Source: Rhynchosporium graminicola
Lineage: Eukaryota > Ascomycota > Leotiomycetes > Helotiales > Ploettnerulaceae
Length of the DNA: 64,000 nt
Assembly (NCBI GenBank): GCA_900074885.1
Contig: FJUW01000003.1
Location: 463,273-527,272 of the forward strand
Direction: 5' to 3'
In this document: positions 59,701 through 64,000 of the stretch, in pieces
Layout of the letters: every line of letters begins with the position of its first letter
Numbering within the stretch: position 1 is the first letter of the stretch
The notes under the pieces: model-generated
Told to the model about the DNA's origin: nothing
The model's input: only the letters and a program-made list of their open reading frames with translations
Databases searched by the model: none
Translations under genes and position numbers: made by a program

Positions 59701-60539
59701 TTGAATTCAAAGTAGATTAATAAGTTCTACTCTTAGCTAAGAATATTAAAACTATTCGATCGAGTAAGAAGCTAGACTACTAATTTCTAGAGCTATTTAA
59801 GATCAGCGAAAGAATTAGAAAGTAAGTATATCGATTGGATTTACTTAATAAGTATAGTTAGCTATATGACGTCTTTTATATCTTACTATTAGAACTATAC
59901 TAGTAAAGGCCTAGCGAGTCGTCGGAAGTTATCTAACCTGACCTTATCGATAGCGAAGAATTATAGGAGGTCGATTCCTTACTAGACTAGCGAGTAGTTA
60001 GGAGGAGAGAATAATTCCTAGTAAGATAGAAAGGGTTTACTTCCGCTTATAATTCTTAAGAGCTAAAAGAAAACCTCTAGGGACTCTAGAAAGAAATTAA
60101 AGCTTTAAAAAATCAAAACGCTATAGAAAGACTAGCGAAACGCTAGCGAAAGTGAAATAATACTCGCAAAAGGATATATACTTTTCTGTTTTTTCCTATA
60201 GGGTTTTATAGTTTTAAAGGTATATTAGAGATTATAAATCTAGTAGAGGTCTAAGGGGAAAAAGAGGTTTTATTATCTATATAGATCGCTAGTAAACTAG
60301 CTCTTATCAGATAAACTCCGAGATATCGCTAAAGAAAGTTTACTTAGTAATCTTCTAATTAGTAGTATCTATATCCTTATCCGCGACTTCCTCTCTATTA
60401 ACCTCTAGCTGCGTATCTAATGAAGCTATTTATAGAAAGAATCTAGTATAAATAGTACGGAAGTCCTTCGCTGAAGATTAGTAAGGAGCTCGCTAGAGAG
60501 AGTGATTTATATTATACGAAGACTACAAATTTCCTTTAG

Positions 60540-61320
60540 AAGAGTAGTATTTATGATATTAATAGTAGTAGTAACTTTAGCTATAGAGCGCAGCGTATGC
60601 CTAGATGCCTTAGAGATTACTGACGTAATACTAGAGGATAGCTTAGTATTAGAATTAATAACTAGCTTCTAAGGAGATTTAATAGCTACAGTATTACTAA
60701 CTTTAGAAGTATGATTAGCCCGCTTCTTCTCTATATTAAAGCGTGCCTAAGTAATCTTTAATACTTCTTCGGAACTCTCGCTTATTACTACTTTTAAAGC
60801 TATATCTTATAGTTAGCTAAGAATACTTATCAGAATAGCTAGAACCTCGCTAGCTATTAGCTAAGTATTCGCTAGAGAGAGGAAATTTATACTTATATCC
60901 TTATAAGATTTACTCTTCTTAATATAATCTATATACTTACTAGTAATAGAGTTAGGAGCTAAAGTGCATTTTAACTTAGGGAATAAAGTATACTCGCCGG
61001 CGTATCGCAGGTAAGTCTCCGGACGCGGTATCTCCTTATTCACCTTAATACGAGCCTTCGACTTTATCTACGTATTCTTTCGATTAGTATAAAAAGTCTT
61101 ATTATAATAGGCAGAAGAACTACTATCTTAGCTCGGCTTACCTTCAGTATCTTCGTTATTATCTTCAGCTCGCTAGCGCTTAGTTAATAACCCGCTAGCG
61201 ACTGCGGTTTTTCCCTTATTAATAGGGGTAAAAGTATTACTAGAAGGAAGAGTATCTTTAAGCGAACTACTAGCGGCGCGCTTACGAAAGTTCTTCTTAG
61301 GAGCTAAAAGGTCAAGTTAG
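60540..61320 (-). pseudogene. Decayed transposon-type frame of unknown family
   Basis: On the minus strand one frame reads through a few TAG/TAA codons with coherent, Ser/Lys/Asn-rich composition and includes NKEIPRPETYLRYAGEY and FPKLKCTLAPNSITSKYID in the only long surviving open piece (61043-60861). It resembles a gag/ORF1 type of protein in composition only. It lies between the 3' end of element C and the next A-family copy, and opposes C in direction. Confidence 0.4.
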
Positions 61321-61532
61321 TACTACCTGATACCTTATATTCATAACTTACGTATAGTTACTATTATTATCGTTAGTTATTTAAGAAGAGAGAGAGGAGA
61401 GAAGGTTAAGAGTTATATAGAGGAGTTGCCTAGCGCTATACCCCGCATTCTAGCCTTACTAATAATAAAGAAGAATCAGAATAAAGGTGAATCCTGAAAG
61501 GAATACCTCGCTAGCGCCTCGCTGAAGTATCG

Positions 61533-62029
61533 TATAACGTTCCTGGTTCTGACTAGTACGCGGTATACAGGCTCGTCGATTAGTATTAGCTATAAAGTAA
61601 AGTAAATAAGAAGTTCGGTTCTTAATTAGAATTAAGACGTTATAAGTAATTATTAATTACTATATAAATTTAAGTATAAAGCTCCTATCTAATAGCAGAA
61701 GTACTAGTCTTATATAGAATTTTCGTTCCCTTATACTAGCTATACAAGACTATCTTGCAGAGCGCGTAAGCTCTCGCGACCTATCTAGTAGTCTAGTATA
61801 TCACGTGATCCTAGATCACCTATAGCTATAATACTATTATTACTTTAATATAGGTAGATATATAGTACTACTCGCTAGTTTATACTATAACTATATTAAT
61901 ACCTTTCCTCTAATAGTACTAACTCTTTTCTAGTACTAAAACCTGTCTAGTACTTACTACTAGATAGTACTATTAGTATTCTGGTACTAAGATAGTTTTT
62001 AGTACTAAGAACTATACTAGTTCGTAATA
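61533..62029 (-). repeat. LTR of the second A-family element
   Basis: Third copy of the 496-497 bp LTR. It is followed by ctatcctctttct, the reverse of the polypurine tract with one transition. Left flank is tatcg; the partner duplication would lie outside the window. Confidence 0.85.
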
Positions 62030-64000
62030 CTATCCTCTTTCTATCTTAGCGTATCCTTACGCTTAAGTACGCCTAAGGAAATATCGATAACTACTTATAG
62101 CTATCTTCTTCTTTTATTATACTCTCTAAACGCTTAACTAAATAAGTTAATTATATTATACTCAGAAGATAAATAGAATTAAGTAATAAAATTATAGTAC
62201 TATATATTAGATATAAAAAAGCGGAATATAAAGAGTATATATCGCCTCGCGATCTTAAACTAACTAAATATAATTATTACGCTTAATTAAATAAATCTTA
62301 TAATATTCGTATAAGGAACTAAATACCTATAGCTTCTAAATAGGAAAGTCTTAATTCCTAAATCGAAAAATTAGAAGATAAGGAAAACTTAGCTATAGCT
62401 AAGTTCTATACGCGAATTATAAAGTTAAAGAAATAGAAATATTTCTTATATAAATAGTAATAAAAGATAATTACTATTAGTTTAAACTTAATAGCTAAGC
62501 TTAATACTCTTAAAGCTTTAGAAAAGAAAGAAAAGGAGAAATAGGAAAAGGAGAGAGTACTTAATAATATTAAGTTAGTAAGCGTAGAACCCTTTAGTTC
62601 CGATATTCCTATCGACCTCTTATTTAACTTAATAATCGAACTTTCTTTTAATTCTACTAACTTACTCTAAGTAGATCTAGGTTTTATTAATAGAAATTAG
62701 CTAGTAATACTAAATAATAAAGACTTAACTTAAGTTCTTATATATTTTCTAAATATAAGTAGTTCTTCTATTTTACTAAGTATCTAATAATTCCTTATTT
62801 ATACTAATAGTTTAGTATTTCCTCTATATTATATTCTATAAGTAAGTTGACTAGTTTAGCGTATATCTTCGGGGCTAGTAGTACTTCTAGTAATACTTTT
62901 TCTAATAAGAATATATAGAATATTAGGAATATCTTCTTTATTATAGCTAGTAGCTAGAGTTTATAATTCAAAAGTCCTTTAACTTATTTAATTTTAAATA
63001 ATCTAAGTTTCTTATAGTCTAGCTTATTACTTAGTCTCTATATATTAATATTTTTTTATAGAAAGTAAACCTTATTCCTCTCTTATAGCGTTAGCTCCTA
63101 ATTATGATTTTTATTATAGTAGTACGTATTCTTCTTTATTATAAACCGGAGTTCTTCTATAAGTTCCTTATAGAAGTCTTAGATATTCCTAACTTAAATA
63201 TAAGCTATATTATTATCCTTAATTATTAAATTAAGTTCTCTATAAGTAATAAGTTCGTAATTATAATTCGTAAAGAATACTATAACCTTTATTATTTCTG
63301 TAGTCGAGCTATTATATACGAATTCTACTAATAGTAGTAGTTCTACTTAATTATTTTATTAATAATTAATATAATAGTATAAGTATACTTTAATTACTTA
63401 GTTTATTCTTTTATTTCCTTTATTAGTCTAAAGATAGAAAGCTATTAATAGTTTTCGTTTAGTTCTTAGGAACTTTATTAAAGTATTCTAGAACTTTAAT
63501 ATAAATAACTTATCTCGATCTAATATAATTTCTTCGAGTACTCTATACTTAGAGACTAATTTCTTAAGGTATACTTATACTAAGTATTCGGCTATAAGAG
63601 TAGATAAGACTAATACTAAGATTATATACTTAATAAGTCTCTTTATAATAATAAGTATTATATTATAGCTAACTCTTATAACCGGGTCCTTCGATAGCGG
63701 TAATAGCTTTATAAAGTCTTATAATATCGATTTCTAAGATATTAGTAGTATTAGTACTATAATTATCTACTTATAAGGTATATATTAGGAAGACTTATTC
63801 CTAATATAAGTATTATAATTAGCTAGTACTTCTTTAATTACTCGGCGGAGTCCTTCCGACTAGTAGTTTCTTAAAATCCTTAGATACGTTTTTCGTATCC
63901 CTTAGTATTTATATATAGGAAGCTCGTATTATTCTTTAATATATACTTCTATTAAGCTTAGTAGAAGCTAAATTTTCCTATTAACTCGTATAATACTATT
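61533..64000 (-). mobile_element. Second A-family element, cut by the window edge
   Basis: Starts with a 497-bp LTR (61533-62029), followed by sequence parallel to element A: 62030-63254 matches 43772-44999 and 63260-64000 matches about 51680-52440. It is therefore minus sense with its 3' end here. It lacks element B and preserves the intact target site. The 5' part lies beyond the window. Confidence 0.85.

Larger units (their letters stand above)
41900..60200 (+). mobile_element. Ty3/gypsy element C (chromodomain type), split by element A
   Basis: The 5' part (about 41900-43275) holds a gag remnant and an aspartic-protease region ending SIDLILG--LEDIDPRI. The 3' part (56710-about 60200) resumes with YAIELKLGLKISYSLIYNLS, then reverse transcriptase (IPKKDSSFRLYIDY; YLNNILIYS near 57420-57450). 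Next come RNase H, an integrase core (ITIDFIINLLPY, VIINRYTKDIKYIPY near 59060-59170) and a chromodomain-like end (FLVR-KGFTSAYNS near 60010-60060). Sense is plus. Removing element A restores protease-to-RT order. Stops are mostly TAG/TAA from Trp and Gln codons. LTRs were not identified. Non-functional. Confidence 0.8.
39240..64000. repeat. RIP-mutated heterochromatin-like block, right side
   Basis: About 24.8 kb almost free of CpA/TpG and very rich in TpA, while CpG persists. That is the pattern left by C-to-T change at CpA. All recognisable coding remnants are transposon genes with Gln and Trp codons turned into stops. Only one frame of 60 codons or more survives across the whole block. 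It contains the nested elements listed below. Confidence 0.92.

Noticed and set aside
43276..62029. Element C as a simple LTR element flanked by the LTRs at 56208 and 61533
   Set aside because: Those LTRs belong to the minus-sense A family: target duplications GTTCC pair 43271 with 56705, and polypurine tracts point the other way.
1..64000. tRNA, rRNA, CRISPR, telomere repeats, or prokaryote-type operon signals
   Set aside because: None seen on reading both strands by eye; a covariance-model scan would be needed to exclude tRNAs fully.

Overview
The window comes from a filamentous ascomycete fungus (Pezizomycotina; a leotiomycete-like origin is my guess, not shown). Genes are split by short GT-AG introns of 44-134 bp with CTAAC/CTAAT-type branch sites. 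The ends of the window carry AT-rich DNA stripped of CpA/TpG, the signature of repeat-induced point mutation (RIP).

Layout. Bases 1-1980 are RIP-mutated repeat DNA. Bases 1980-39200 are a gene-bearing island. In order it holds: an uncharacterised Cys-rich/F-box-like protein (-), a small decayed ORF with an inverted partial copy, a degenerate minisatellite, a secreted Gly/Ala/Ser-rich wall-type protein (-), a glutathione S-transferase (-), a 2-hydroxyacid dehydrogenase (+), a secreted metallo-beta-lactamase (MBL)-fold hydrolase (+), a decayed frame, a sugar-porter MFS transporter (+), a single-pass membrane protein with a PAN/Apple-like ectodomain (-), a lactonase-like MBL hydrolase (-), an Hpt1-type purine phosphoribosyltransferase (+), a second 2-hydroxyacid dehydrogenase (+), a family-16 methyltransferase (-), a 63-residue membrane protein with a His/Arg-rich tail (+), a small secreted protein whose predicted mature form starts with His (-), and a peroxisomal-type copper amine oxidase (-). 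The last two exons of a small Cys-rich protein (-) lie just inside the right border.

Bases 39200-64000 hold no intact gene. They contain a RIP-mutated Tc1/mariner transposase and a three-deep nest of Ty3/gypsy retrotransposons. Chromodomain-type element C (+) is split by element A (-; 496/497-bp LTRs, GTTCC target duplication). Element A is split by element B (+; 372-bp LTRs, TCGTA target duplication). A second A-family copy runs off the right edge and keeps the uninterrupted version of B's target site.

The genes are not one obvious pathway. Secreted/surface proteins and small-molecule metabolism (glutathione transfer, 2-hydroxyacid and amine oxidation, lactone-type hydrolysis, sugar uptake) are over-represented, as expected for an accessory, TE-bordered fungal segment. 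Most ORFs had to be spliced by hand. I chose introns by consensus sites, reading frame and recalled family resemblance, so junctions need transcript support. Total lengths of all complete models are multiples of three.
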